Shown here: positions 27,311 through 35,884 of the stretch, piece after piece
Numbering within the stretch: the first letter of the stretch is position 1
Layout: each line of letters opens with the position of its first letter
Source of the DNA: Pseudoxanthomonas sangjuensis
GTDB taxonomy: Bacteria > Pseudomonadota > Gammaproteobacteria > Xanthomonadales > Xanthomonadaceae
Direction of reading: 5' to 3'
Assembly: GCF_010211755.1 (NCBI RefSeq)
Contig: NZ_PDWR01000030.1
Span: forward strand, 1 to 36,810
DNA: 36,810 nucleotides
Notes under the pieces: generated by a model
Databases searched by the model: none
The model's input: only the letters and a program-made list of their open reading frames with translations
Told to the model about the DNA's origin: nothing
Program-made: the position numbers and the translations under genes

Positions 27311-27874
27311 TCAGATCTTGCCGACCAGGTCCAGCGACGGGGCCAGGGTCTTCTCGCCTTCCTTCCACTTGGCCGGGCACACCTCGCCCGGGTGGCTGGC
27401 GACGTAGCGCGCGGCCTTGAGCTTGCGCACGGTTTCGGTGACGTCGCGGGCGATGGCGTTGTCGTGGACTTCCATGGTCTTGATCACGCCGTTCGGGTCG
27501 ATGACGAAGGTGCCGCGCAGGGCCAGGCCTTCGTCCTCGATCAGCACGTCGAACGCCTTGGCCAGCTTGTGCGCCGGGTCGCCGATCAGGGCGAACTTGG
27601 CCTTGCCCACCGCCGGCGAGGTCTCGTGCCAGACCTTGTGCGAGAAGTGGGTGTCGGTGGTGACGATGTAGACCTCGGCGCCGGCGGCCTGGAACTCGGC
27701 GTAGTGCTCGGCGGCGTCCTCGATCTCGGTCGGGCAGTTGAAGGTGAAGGCGGCCGGCATGAAGATCAGCACGGACCATTGGCCCTGCAGGTCCTTCTCG
27801 GTGACTTCGATGAACTGGCCGTTCTTGTAGGCGTTGGCCTTGAACGGCTGGACGGCGGTGTTGATCAGGGACAT
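27311..27874 (-). CDS. ahpC: Alkyl hydroperoxide reductase subunit C (2-Cys peroxiredoxin)
   Basis: AhpC reduces organic hydroperoxides, H2O2 and peroxynitrite in the cytoplasm. The 187-residue product equals the E. coli length. The peroxidatic cysteine is at 47 in AAFTFNCPTE, where FVCPTE is usual, a form seen in xanthomonads. The resolving cysteine is at 166 in GEVCPAKW. I chose the ATG at 27874; an in-frame ATG at 27922 would add 16 unconserved residues. AGGAA lies upstream of the start. Expression should be driven by the promoter at 27929-27957 and activated through the OxyR site next to it. Confidence 0.97.
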   Translation of the reverse strand: MSLINTAVQPFKANAYKNGQFIEVTEKDLQGQWSVLIFMPAAFTFNCPTEIEDAAEHYAEFQAAGAEVYIVTTDTHFSHKVWHETSPAVGKAKFALIGDPAHKLAKAFDVLIEDEGLALRGTFVIDPNGVIKTMEVHDNAIARDVTETVRKLKAARYVASHPGEVCPAKWKEGEKTLAPSLDLVGKI

Positions 27875-27928
27875 CTGCGGTTCCTCGTTGAGGGTTGGGA
27901 AAGGACTGGGCGGTGTTGCCACGCAACA

Positions 27929-27994
27929 AATTTATGCTGTCAGGCACAATCGGTAAAATCGATTGATAGAATTATATAGATAGTCAAAACCTAT
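27929..27994 (-). promoter_or_regulatory. ahpC promoter with OxyR binding site
   Basis: On the minus strand, TTTACC (27952-27957) and TAAATT (27929-27934) are spaced by 17 nt. Directly upstream, at 27958-27994, lies a tetrameric OxyR pattern: ATAG-N7-CTAT is exact (27980-27994, flanked as AATAGGTTTTGACTATC on the minus strand), and the second dyad keeps 3 of 4 and 2 of 4 bases at the correct 7-nt spacing. The site abuts the -35 element, the usual activating position. Confidence 0.8.
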
Positions 27995-28096
27995 TGGTAT
28001 GTCCGATCGGTGGTCTCGACCGGGGCCCGGCAACCCCGCCGCGCCGGCCAGCCACCCGATCCGGCATGGAAAATCCTTCCCAACCAAGTGGATACG

Positions 28097-28945
28097 ATGA
28101 GCTCGACCTTCAACCCATCGGCTTCGCGGCGAATCGACCAGCTGCTGCGCGAGGCGTCGGCGGCCGTGGATCGCGCCGATGCCGAGTTGCTGCTGGCCCA
28201 CGCCGCGGGCCGCGACCGCGCCTGGCTGTTCGCCCATGCCCCCGACGAACTGGACGCCGCGCAGGCCGAGGCCTTCGCCGGACTGGTCGCGCGCCGGGTT
28301 CCCGGCGAGCCGGTGGCCTACCTGACCGGCAGGCGCGGCTTCTGGACGCTGGACCTCGAAGTCGGCCCCGACACGCTGATTCCGCGCCCCGAAACCGAAT
28401 TGCTGGTCGAACTGGCGCTGGCGCGCCTGCCGCAGGGTGAAGCCGCGCGCGTCGCCGACCTCGGCACCGGCAGCGGCGCGATCGCGCTGGCCATCGCCAG
28501 CGAGCGGCCGCAGGCGGCGGTGGTCGCCACCGACTTCAGCAAGGCTGCGCTGGCCGTCGCCGTGCGCAACGCGCAGCGCAACGGCATCGACAACGTTTGG
28601 TTCCGCCGCGGCGACTGGCTGGAAGCACTTGGCGCCGAACGCTTCGACCTGATCGCCAGCAATCCGCCGTACATCGCCGACGGCGACCCGCACCTGGACG
28701 AAGGCGACCTGCGCTTCGAACCGGCAATCGCGCTTTCGTCCGGCACGGACGGGCTGGAAGCGATCCGCGGAATCATCGCCGGCGCGCCGGCGCACCTGGC
28801 ACCCGGCGGCTGGTTGCTGCTGGAACACGGCTGGGGGCAGGGCGAAGCAATCCGCGCGCTATTGCACGACGCGGGTTTCGCCGACGTCGCGACCGAACGC
28901 GACCTCGAGAGCCGCGACCGGGTGTCGCTGGGCCGGATGCCTTGA
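28097..28945 (+). CDS. prmC: PrmC, release factor N5-glutamine methyltransferase
   Basis: PrmC methylates the GGQ glutamine of RF1 and RF2, improving translation termination. The 282-residue product has an N-terminal helical domain and a SAM-binding Rossmann domain. Motif I is DLGTGSG at 121-127, and the substrate-glutamine motif NPPY is at 189-192. The [13 protein letters not shown] block is diagnostic. The ATG at 28097 is preferred over 28010, which adds unconserved residues; the ribosome-binding site is weak. It is divergent from ahpC, and the shared 222-nt gap is AT-rich with the OxyR site. Confidence 0.95.
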   Translation: MSSTFNPSASRRIDQLLREASAAVDRADAELLLAHAAGRDRAWLFAHAPDELDAAQAEAFAGLVARRVPGEPVAYLTGRRGFWTLDLEVGPDTLIPRPETELLVELALARLPQGEAARVADLGTGSGAIALAIASERPQAAVVATDFSKAALAVAVRNAQRNGIDNVWFRRGDWLEALGAERFDLIASNPPYIADGDPHLDEGDLRFEPAIALSSGTDGLEAIRGIIAGAPAHLAPGGWLLLEHGWGQGEAIRALLHDAGFADVATERDLESRDRVSLGRMP

Positions 28946-29031
28946 GCCGTCGGCCCCGCGCGGGCGGGAACGACGGGCAAAAGCTTCATGCCGCCGGGTT
29001 AGACTTCCGCATCCCGGAACGAAATCCCGTC

Positions 29032-29976
29032 ATGCGCACCCTCTACCCCGACATCGAGCCCTACGACACCGGCCTGCTGAAGGTCGACGACCGCCATACG
29101 CTCTATTACGAGCAGTGCGGCAACCCGCGGGGCAAGCCGGCGGTATTCCTGCACGGCGGCCCGGGCGGCGGCTGCAGCCCGAAGATGCGCCGCTTCCACG
29201 ACCCGGAGAAGTACCGCATCGTGCTGTTCGACCAGCGCGGCAGCGGCCGTTCCACGCCGCACGCGGACCTCGTGGACAACACGACCTGGGACCTGGTCGC
29301 CGACATCGAGAAGCTGCGCGAAAAACTCGGCATCGACCGCTGGCAGGTGTTCGGTGGCTCGTGGGGCTCGACGCTGGCGCTGGCCTACGCGGAAGCCCAT
29401 CCGCAACGCGTCGCCGAGCTGGTGCTGCGCGGCATCTTCATGCTGCGCCGCTGGGAGCTGGAATGGTTCTACCAGGAAGGTGCCAACCGCCTGTTCCCCG
29501 ACGCATGGGAACACTACGTCGCCGCGATCCCGCCGGTCGAACGCCACGACCTGATCTCGGCGTTCCACCGCCGCCTGACCAGCGACGACGCGGAAACGCG
29601 GCTGGCGGCCGCGCGCGCGTGGAGCGTGTGGGAAGGCGCGACCAGCTTCCTGCAGGTCGACCCCGATTTCGTCAGCAGCCACGAGGACGCCGAGTTCGCG
29701 CTGGCCTTCGCCCGCATCGAGAACCATTACTTCGTCAATGGCGGCTTTTTCGAGGTCGAGGACCAGTTGCTGCGCGACGCGCACCGCATCGCCGACATCC
29801 CCGGCGTGATCGTGCACGGCCGCTACGACGTGGTCTGCCCGCTGCAGAATGCCTGGGACCTGCACAAGGCCTGGCCGAAGTCGAAGCTGGCGATCACGCC
29901 GGCCTCGGGGCATTCCGGCTTCGAGGCGGAGAACGTCGACGCGCTGGTGCGCGCCACCGACGAATTCGCGGCCTGA
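29032..29976 (+). CDS. pip: Proline iminopeptidase
   Basis: This 314-residue alpha/beta hydrolase releases N-terminal proline from peptides (peptidase family S33). The oxyanion block HGGPGGG is at 41-47, the nucleophile Ser110 in GGSWGS, Asp266 in HGRYDVVCP, and His294 in SGHSG. These positions equal the catalytic triad of the Xanthomonas enzyme. The start at 29032 gives MRTLYPDIEPY, typical of the family. It lies 86 nt after prmC and converges on the Nudix gene, with 15 nt between stop codons. Confidence 0.96.
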   Translation: MRTLYPDIEPYDTGLLKVDDRHTLYYEQCGNPRGKPAVFLHGGPGGGCSPKMRRFHDPEKYRIVLFDQRGSGRSTPHADLVDNTTWDLVADIEKLREKLGIDRWQVFGGSWGSTLALAYAEAHPQRVAELVLRGIFMLRRWELEWFYQEGANRLFPDAWEHYVAAIPPVERHDLISAFHRRLTSDDAETRLAAARAWSVWEGATSFLQVDPDFVSSHEDAEFALAFARIENHYFVNGGFFEVEDQLLRDAHRIADIPGVIVHGRYDVVCPLQNAWDLHKAWPKSKLAITPASGHSGFEAENVDALVRATDEFAA

Positions 29977-29991
29977 CGCCGCAGGGCGGGG

Positions 29992-30543
29992 TCACCCGCG
30001 CCGCGAGCCGTCCAGGTTGTGCTCGATCAGCCACAACCCGGCCCACAGCTTGGCGTCGAGTTCGTAGCCTTCGGCGAGTTTCCGCGTCAGCCACGCCGCG
30101 GCTTCGGGGCGCGGGATTTCGTGCACGGTGATGTCCTCGTCGGGGTCGCCGCCGCCTTCGCCGATCTTGCGCAGGCCGGTGGCGCGGACGAAGGCGATCC
30201 TTTCGCTGGTCAGGCCGGACGACGTCGGGCCGACCAGCAGGACTTCGGCGCGGTCCGCGGTCCAGCCGGTTTCTTCCTCCAGCTCGCGGATCGCCGAAAG
30301 CTCGATGCTTTCGTCGGCGTGGATGTCGCCGACCAGGCCGGCCGGCATTTCGATGGTCGGCGCCTGCAGCGGCACGCGGAACTGCTCGACGAAGACGACC
30401 CTGTCGTCCGGGGTCACCGCGATGATGATCGCGGCCAGCCCGTCGGCGTGCGTGCGCTCGACGTATTCCCACGTGCCACGGACCACCATGCGCACGTACT
30501 TGCCCTCGAAAACGGTCTGCGGTGCAACGGTCTTCTTGTCCAT
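29992..30543 (-). CDS. Nudix hydrolase (ADP-ribose pyrophosphatase-like)
   Basis: This 183-residue protein has a complete Nudix box, G-x5-E-x7-RELEEETGW, at about residues 72-94. It is preceded by the EMPAGL segment characteristic of ADP-ribose and nucleotide-sugar hydrolases (NudF-like). It probably cleaves an X-linked nucleoside diphosphate with Mg2+, in the cytoplasm. The exact substrate is not determined. The start is 9 nt from the stop of the upstream exonuclease gene on the same strand, so the two are likely co-transcribed. Confidence 0.9.
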   Translation of the reverse strand: MDKKTVAPQTVFEGKYVRMVVRGTWEYVERTHADGLAAIIIAVTPDDRVVFVEQFRVPLQAPTIEMPAGLVGDIHADESIELSAIRELEEETGWTADRAEVLLVGPTSSGLTSERIAFVRATGLRKIGEGGGDPDEDITVHEIPRPEAAAWLTRKLAEGYELDAKLWAGLWLIEHNLDGSRRG

Positions 30544-30552
30544 GTGCGGATG

Positions 30553-31446
30553 TTAGCCGGTCGAGGATGCCGCTTCCTGCAGCCGGCGACGGGTCACCGG
30601 CCCGAAGCGCAGCGCGTCCGCCAGCGATTCCAGCATGCCGGCATCGGCCGCGGCGCGGCGGAAGTCGGGTTCCGCATCGCCGATCGGCGCGTCCAGCGAA
30701 ATCGTGGTCAGCTGCCGCCACAGCAGCGCATGCTCGCGCTGCTCGCGCAGGCGCGCGGCCATCTGCGCGGCGCCGCGCAGGCGCAGGAACGGCACTTCGT
30801 CCAGCCGCCCCAGCAGGGTGTCGAGGTCGCCGAAGTGCGCCAGCAGCACCGCCGCCGACTTCGCGCCGATGCCGGTGATGCCGGGGATGTTGTCGACGGC
30901 GTCGCCGCACAGCGCCAGGTAGTCGGCGATCTGCCGCGCTTCGACGCCGTGCCGCGCCTTGACCCCGTTGACGCCCCAGCGCTGGTTGCGGGCGTAGTCC
31001 CACTGCTCGTCGCGTTCGTGCAGCAACTGCGACAGGTCCTTGTCGGCGGAAACGATCACGCCGCGGTAGCCCTTCGGCCGCATCGCGTGCAGGGCGCTGC
31101 CGATCAGGTCGTCGGCCTCGTATTCGCCGTGCGCCAGCACGTTCAGGCCCAGCGCCGCGCACAGCGCCTTGCAATGGCGGAACTGGCGCTTGAGTTCCTC
31201 CGGCGCCGGCTCGCGATTGGCCTTGTAGGCCGGATAGATGCGGTTGCGGAAGCAGCTGTCCAGCGCCTCGTCGAAGGCGACGGCGATGTGCCGTGGCCGC
31301 TCCTTCTCCAGCAGTTCGAGCACGAAGCGGGCGAAGCCGTGGACGGCATTCGTCGGCCAGCCTTCGGCGTCGTGGAATTCGTCCGGCATCGAATGCCAGG
31401 CGCGGAACACGTACAGGCTGGCGTCGACGAGGTGTAGCGTGTTCAT
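30553..31446 (-). CDS. 5'-3' exonuclease / flap endonuclease-like (ExoIX/Xni type)
   Basis: This 297-residue stand-alone member of the FEN family corresponds to the N-terminal nuclease of DNA polymerase I. Acidic metal ligands are visible in LVDASLYVFRAW, AVAFDEALDSCFRN, GEYEADDLIGS and VSADKDLSQLL. The helix-hairpin-helix GDAVDNIPGITGIGAKSA is near residues 187-204. It is predicted to remove 5' flaps or RNA/DNA ends. It has both the YKANR arch and the H2TH-like region, so the protein appears complete. Confidence 0.9.
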   Translation of the reverse strand: MNTLHLVDASLYVFRAWHSMPDEFHDAEGWPTNAVHGFARFVLELLEKERPRHIAVAFDEALDSCFRNRIYPAYKANREPAPEELKRQFRHCKALCAALGLNVLAHGEYEADDLIGSALHAMRPKGYRGVIVSADKDLSQLLHERDEQWDYARNQRWGVNGVKARHGVEARQIADYLALCGDAVDNIPGITGIGAKSAAVLLAHFGDLDTLLGRLDEVPFLRLRGAAQMAARLREQREHALLWRQLTTISLDAPIGDAEPDFRRAAADAGMLESLADALRFGPVTRRRLQEAASSTG

Positions 31447-31525
31447 GCGGGCAACGGGTGGAGGGGAGCGGGAAACGGGCGGGAGGACGAGGGATGGTAC
31501 GTCTTCGCCCGTCCCTCGTTCCGGT

Positions 31526-32107
31526 TCACTCGTTGTCTTGCCAATCGGTCAGCAGGGCCGCGGCGTCGGGCCGTTCGCGTTCCGGCGCTTCCAGCTTCGG
31601 CGTGCCAATGTGGATGAAACCGACGATGGTTTCGTCCGCGGCCACGCCCAGCAACCCGCGGATCCCGTCGTCGTATGCGGCCCAGCTGGTCAGCCACGCC
31701 GCGCCGAAGCCCAGCGCCTGCGCCGCCTGCAGCAGCGCGAAACAGACGCTGCCGGCGCTGAGCAGCTGTTCGATCTCCGGTACCTTCGGGCTGGGTACCG
31801 GCCGCGCGACCACCGCGACGATCACCGGCGCGAACGAAAAACGGGCGCGATCCTTCTCGATCGCCGCCGCGGACGCGTCGGGGTCCAGCTGCAGCGCGCG
31901 CGCCGCCAGCTTCCCGCCCAGCGCGTGGCGCGCTTCGCCGGCAATCCGCAGGAAGCGGAACGGCGCCAGCTTGCCGTGGTCGGGCACGCGCACGGCGGAC
32001 TGCAGCATCCGGATCAGGGTGGGCCGGTCGGGGCCGGGTTCGCCCAGTTGCCTGGCGGGGACCGAGCGGCGGGCATCGAGGAAATGCAGTGGGTCGGGGG
32101 CGGACAT
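31526..32107 (-). CDS. Nitroreductase family protein (YdjA-like)
   Basis: This 193-residue flavin (FMN) oxidoreductase has the FMN-phosphate-binding opening LDARRSVPARQL and the VRVPDHGKLAPFRFL segment. The SAGSVCFALLQAAQALGFGAAWLTSW helix lines the dimer interface, and a GFIHIGTPK end is typical of the YdjA subgroup. It probably reduces nitro-aromatics or related compounds with NAD(P)H; the physiological substrate is unknown. A gap of 79 nt, containing an ACGAGGGA/TCCCTCGT inverted repeat (31487-31494 and 31512-31519), separates it from the exonuclease gene. Confidence 0.88.
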   Translation of the reverse strand: MSAPDPLHFLDARRSVPARQLGEPGPDRPTLIRMLQSAVRVPDHGKLAPFRFLRIAGEARHALGGKLAARALQLDPDASAAAIEKDRARFSFAPVIVAVVARPVPSPKVPEIEQLLSAGSVCFALLQAAQALGFGAAWLTSWAAYDDGIRGLLGVAADETIVGFIHIGTPKLEAPERERPDAAALLTDWQDNE

Positions 32108-32261
32108 GCACGGAGTTTAGCGGGTCGTGGCGCAGGCGCGGGGAAAGTGCCAAGCCTGTCACTGTCGGGTTCGATCCGGTTTCCTTACCATGCCGTTGCG
32201 GAACAGGGGCCGCGTTCACCACGGAACCAGCAACGCCTACCGGGGGCGGGGAACCTTGCGC

Positions 32262-34514
32262 ATGTCGATAGGCAACAATCCATCACGGGAACCCGGCCGC
32301 AACGCGCGGCTGCTCGAGCGGGCGAGGGACGTCGCGCTGCCGTCGCTGGTGGACGTGTTCGACGTGGCGCTGGGGCGGCTCGACGATGCCCTGTTCGACC
32401 GCGCCGAACGCGCCGGTTCCGCGCAGCTGGCGTTCCTCGACGGCATGCGCGAACTGCGCCGGCGCCGCCATGAAGTCGTCGGCGCGTTCCGGGTCCAGTT
32501 GAACACGGCCTGGCAGGCCATGGCGGAGCGGGCGCCGCTGTCGGTGGAACACGTGCTGGCGCCGCCGCAGCCGGGCGACCTGACCCTGGTTTCGGAAGAG
32601 GAACTGGAATCGCGCCTGGCCGCGCGCAATCTCGCCGCCACGATCCAGCGCGAATACAGGCCGCTGCTGGTGCGCCTGGAGCGCCGCCTGGGTTACCTGG
32701 CCGGCGTGGAACTGGACGGCGACCACAACCCGCTGGGTTCCGAGCACGTCGCCGTGGCGGTGCGCGAGGCCTTCGCCGATTGCGACCTGAGCCTGGAAGT
32801 GCGGCTGGTCGTGCTGAAGCTGTGCGAGCGCGACCTGGTGCCGGAACTGGGCCGCGTCTACGAAAAGCTGGACCAGTTGCTGGCGCAGCAGGCCGATACC
32901 GGGCCGGAACCGCCGGCGAGCCGCGAGCAGGCCCGCCCGCCGGCTCCGGATGGCAACGAGGACAGCGCGCCGGCGTGGGCCGCGCGTTTCCTCAACCGCA
33001 TGTCGAACCTGCGCGGCTTCATGCAGTCCGAAGCCGATGCCTACGCTGCGCCGCCGGGCGGTTACGGCGGGGTGCGCGAAACCCAGGGCGTGCTGCTCGA
33101 GGCCCTGTACGGCCTGATCCAGGAATCGCGCGGCATGCATCCCGCCATGGCCGGGCACGGCGCCGGGCACCGCCCGTTGTCGCAGCAGGAAATGCTGTCG
33201 GCGCTGTCGCTGCTGCAGACCACGCCCAGCGCCGCGTTGCGCGCGGCGATCGGCGATGCCGGCGAATCGCTGGCGCAGCGGCTCAAGCACGAGGTGCTGA
33301 CCAGCGCCACCCGCCTCGGCATGGATACGTCGGCCGCGCACCTGTCGCCGATGGACGAGGATGCGATCGACCTGGTCGGCATGCTGTTCGACGTGATGCT
33401 GGACGAGCGCGACCTCGAAGGGCGTTCGCGCGAACTGATCGGCCGCCTCGCGGTGCCGTTCGTCAAGGTCGCGATGCTCGACCGGCACATGTTCGTGCAG
33501 AAGGACCACCCGGCGCGGCGCCTGCTCAACGCGCTGGCCGAGGCCTGCGAAGGCAACAGCGGCGAGACCGCGGCCGAGCGCACGCTGATGGCCAAGGTCG
33601 AGGAGATCGTCGAGCGGCTGGTCGCCGAGTTCAACGAGACCCTCGCCATCTTCATGACCCTGGAGGAGGAGTTCCGCGAATTCCTCGTCCAGCACCGCCG
33701 CCGCATCGAGATCGCCGAGCGCCGCGCCGCCGAGATCCAGCGCGGCCAGGAGCGCCTCGAAGCGGCGCGCGCGCGGATGGAGTCGGAACTGTCGGCGCGC
33801 CTGGACGGGCGCAAGGTGCCGCAGGCGATCGAGGACTTCATGCGCCAGCCGTGGGCGCACCACGTGACCATGACCCTGCTGCGCGAAGGCGAGGACGGCG
33901 ACGGCCTGCGCGAGGCGCTGGCGCTGGCCGACGGCGTGCTGGAAGAGTTGGGCGAAGCGCAGCTGCAGATCGTCGGCAAGCCGTGGCTGCAGGCATGGCG
34001 GCCGGCGTTGCAGAAGGTGTTCGCCAGCGTCGGCCTCAACGCGGATGCCGCCGGCGCGGCGGTCGATGCGCTGCACGACACGCTGCAGGCGGTGGCGTCG
34101 GCGCGGCCGGACCTGGAAAAGCAGCTGCCGGAACTGCCGCCGGTGGCGCTGCCGAAGGCGGCGGAGGACGAGGTTTCGCCGGTGCACCTGGTCGGCGGCA
34201 CCGACACCCTGGAGGATTTCGATCCCACCGACGCCGATCATTTCCGTTCGTTGCCGATCGGCACGTGGCTGGACTTCATCGACAAGGACAACAAACTGCA
34301 ACCGGGCAAGCTGTCGTGGGTCAGTCCGATCTCGTCGCGCCTGCTGTTCGTCAATCGCCGCGGCGTGCGCTTCTGCGTGGCGTCGCCGGAAGAGCTGGCG
34401 GTGATGGTGCGGATGGGGCGGTTGCGCAAGCACGAGGACGAGGACGCCTTCGACGCGGCGATGATGGGCGTGATCGACAAGCTGGACAGCGAGAAACGCT
34501 CCGTCGAGGTTTGA
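32262..34514 (+). CDS. DUF1631 family protein
   Basis: This 750-residue, largely helical cytoplasmic protein belongs to the DUF1631 family (annotated by some pipelines as thymidine phosphorylase, which is not supported). An N-terminal helical bundle reaches about residue 210. A Pro/Glu-rich linker lies near 215-235. A central helical region includes a charged coiled coil (about 470-510, EEEFREFLVQHRRRIEIAERRA). A C-terminal beta-rich domain has the family signature LPIGTWLDFIDKDNKLQPGKLSWVSP and NRRGVRFCVASPEELA, which resembles PilZ-like folds. The ATG at 32262 (MSIGNNP) is preferred; the frame is open to 32127. No function is established. Confidence 0.85.
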   Translation: MSIGNNPSREPGRNARLLERARDVALPSLVDVFDVALGRLDDALFDRAERAGSAQLAFLDGMRELRRRRHEVVGAFRVQLNTAWQAMAERAPLSVEHVLAPPQPGDLTLVSEEELESRLAARNLAATIQREYRPLLVRLERRLGYLAGVELDGDHNPLGSEHVAVAVREAFADCDLSLEVRLVVLKLCERDLVPELGRVYEKLDQLLAQQADTGPEPPASREQARPPAPDGNEDSAPAWAARFLNRMSNLRGFMQSEADAYAAPPGGYGGVRETQGVLLEALYGLIQESRGMHPAMAGHGAGHRPLSQQEMLSALSLLQTTPSAALRAAIGDAGESLAQRLKHEVLTSATRLGMDTSAAHLSPMDEDAIDLVGMLFDVMLDERDLEGRSRELIGRLAVPFVKVAMLDRHMFVQKDHPARRLLNALAEACEGNSGETAAERTLMAKVEEIVERLVAEFNETLAIFMTLEEEFREFLVQHRRRIEIAERRAAEIQRGQERLEAARARMESELSARLDGRKVPQAIEDFMRQPWAHHVTMTLLREGEDGDGLREALALADGVLEELGEAQLQIVGKPWLQAWRPALQKVFASVGLNADAAGAAVDALHDTLQAVASARPDLEKQLPELPPVALPKAAEDEVSPVHLVGGTDTLEDFDPTDADHFRSLPIGTWLDFIDKDNKLQPGKLSWVSPISSRLLFVNRRGVRFCVASPEELAVMVRMGRLRKHEDEDAFDAAMMGVIDKLDSEKRSVEV

Positions 34515-34539
34515 TCGGCAGTTCCTCCCGTCGCGCAAC

Positions 34540-34690
34540 ACCCTTTCTCCTGCTTGCGGGAGAACGTGCCCGAAGGGCGGATGAGGTGGGCGCAGCGAGC
34601 CGTTTGGCGTCCTTGGCGTCTTCCAAAGCCGCCCCTCAGCCTCGGCGCTGCGCGCCTTTCCCCCTCCCGCAAGCGGGAGGGGGTTGCAAC
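34540..34690. repeat. Xanthomonad-type intergenic hairpin repeat
   Basis: A left stem at 34545-34564 (TTCTCC/GGAGAA with a TGCTTGCG apex) is followed by a GTGCCCGAAGGGCGGATGAGG tract. A right stem at 34660-34683 is an 11-bp perfect inverted repeat (CCCCCTCCCGC/GCGGGAGGGGG) with a 2-nt AA centre. This arrangement matches a dispersed intergenic element common in xanthomonad genomes. It fills the 250-nt gap between the DUF1631 gene and pntAA. Confidence 0.7.
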
Positions 34691-34764
34691 ATTGGCGCCG
34701 CGCTACGGACCCGGATCGCATTTGCTAGCATCGCCCCGTACACACACGGTCGGGCGAGGGGCAC

Positions 34765-35850
34765 ATGGCGGTCGGGATTCGGGTGTTGCGGGAATCCGCT
34801 CCGGGCGAGCGGCGCGTGGCGGCGACGCCGGAAACGGTGAAGAAGCTGGTCGCGGCCCAGGCGACCGTGCAGGTCGAAAGCGGCGCGGGCGCGGCGGCGG
34901 GGTTCGTCGATGCGGCCTACGCCGACGCCGGCGCGCAGATCGTCGACGCATCGGGCCGCGACGGCGCGGACCTGGTGCTGTGCGTGCAGCCGCCCGACGC
35001 GGCGACGCTCGGCCAGTTGAAGCCGGGCGCGGCGCTGGTCGGCATGCTGCATCCGCAGGCCGACGAAGCGCGCGGCGAGGCGATCAGGTCGCGTGGCCTG
35101 GTCGCGTTCCCACTCGAGCGCCTTCCGCGCACGACGCGCGCGCAGGCGATGGACGTGCTCAGCTCGCAAGCCGGCATGGCCGGCTACAAGGCCGCGCTGA
35201 TCGCGGCGGAACTCGCGCCGCGCTTCTTCCCGATGCTGACCACCGCGGCGGGCACGATCCGCCCGTCGAAGGTGCTGGTCGTCGGCGCCGGCGTGGCCGG
35301 CCTGCAGGCGATCGCGACCGGCAAGCGGCTCGGCGCGCAGATCGAAGGCTTCGACGTGCGCCCGGAAACGCGCGAGCAGATCGAGTCGCTGGGCGGCAAG
35401 TTCCTCGACCTCGGCGTCAGCGCCGCGGGCGAGGGCGGTTATGCGCGGCAGCTGACCGACGAGGAACGCGCGTTGCAGCAGCAGCGGCTGGCCGATCACC
35501 TGAAGGGCATCGACGTGGTGATCTGCACGGCGGCGGTGCCGGGGCGCCCGGCGCCGAAGATCATCAGCAGGGCGATGGTCGAGGGGATGAAACCGGGTAG
35601 CGTGATCGTGGACCTGGCCGCGGAAACCGGCGGCAACTGCGAGGTCACGGCGCCGGGCCAGACCATCGATCACGGCGGCGTGGTCGTGTCCGGCCCGCTC
35701 AACCTCGCCAGCATGGGCGCGGTGCATGCCAGCGAGATGTACGCGCGCAACGTGTTCAATTTCGTGTCGCTGTTCGTCAAGGACGGCGCGATCGCGTTCG
35801 ACTGGGGCGACGAGTTGCTGGCGAAGACGGTCTGGCCGGAGCGCGGGTGA
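34765..35850 (+). CDS. pntAA: NAD(P) transhydrogenase alpha subunit, NAD(H)-binding domain I (PntAA)
   Basis: PntAA is the cytoplasmic NAD(H)-binding subunit of proton-translocating transhydrogenase, which moves hydride between NADH and NADP+. The 361-residue product has the AlaDH/PNT N-terminal domain (RRVAATPETVKKL) and the Rossmann domain (VLVVGAGVAGLQA, near 171-183). RPAPKIISRAMVEGMKPGSVIVDLA and the MGAVHASEMYARN end also match the family. Its length fits the split three-gene form, which needs PntAB (membrane) and PntB. Neither follows; the next gene is an unrelated hydrolase on the same strand. The partners may be beyond the window or elsewhere. Confidence 0.94.
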   Translation: MAVGIRVLRESAPGERRVAATPETVKKLVAAQATVQVESGAGAAAGFVDAAYADAGAQIVDASGRDGADLVLCVQPPDAATLGQLKPGAALVGMLHPQADEARGEAIRSRGLVAFPLERLPRTTRAQAMDVLSSQAGMAGYKAALIAAELAPRFFPMLTTAAGTIRPSKVLVVGAGVAGLQAIATGKRLGAQIEGFDVRPETREQIESLGGKFLDLGVSAAGEGGYARQLTDEERALQQQRLADHLKGIDVVICTAAVPGRPAPKIISRAMVEGMKPGSVIVDLAAETGGNCEVTAPGQTIDHGGVVVSGPLNLASMGAVHASEMYARNVFNFVSLFVKDGAIAFDWGDELLAKTVWPERG

Positions 35851-35884
35851 GTCGCAATTCTCGGCGTCATCCGCTCTGATCGCC

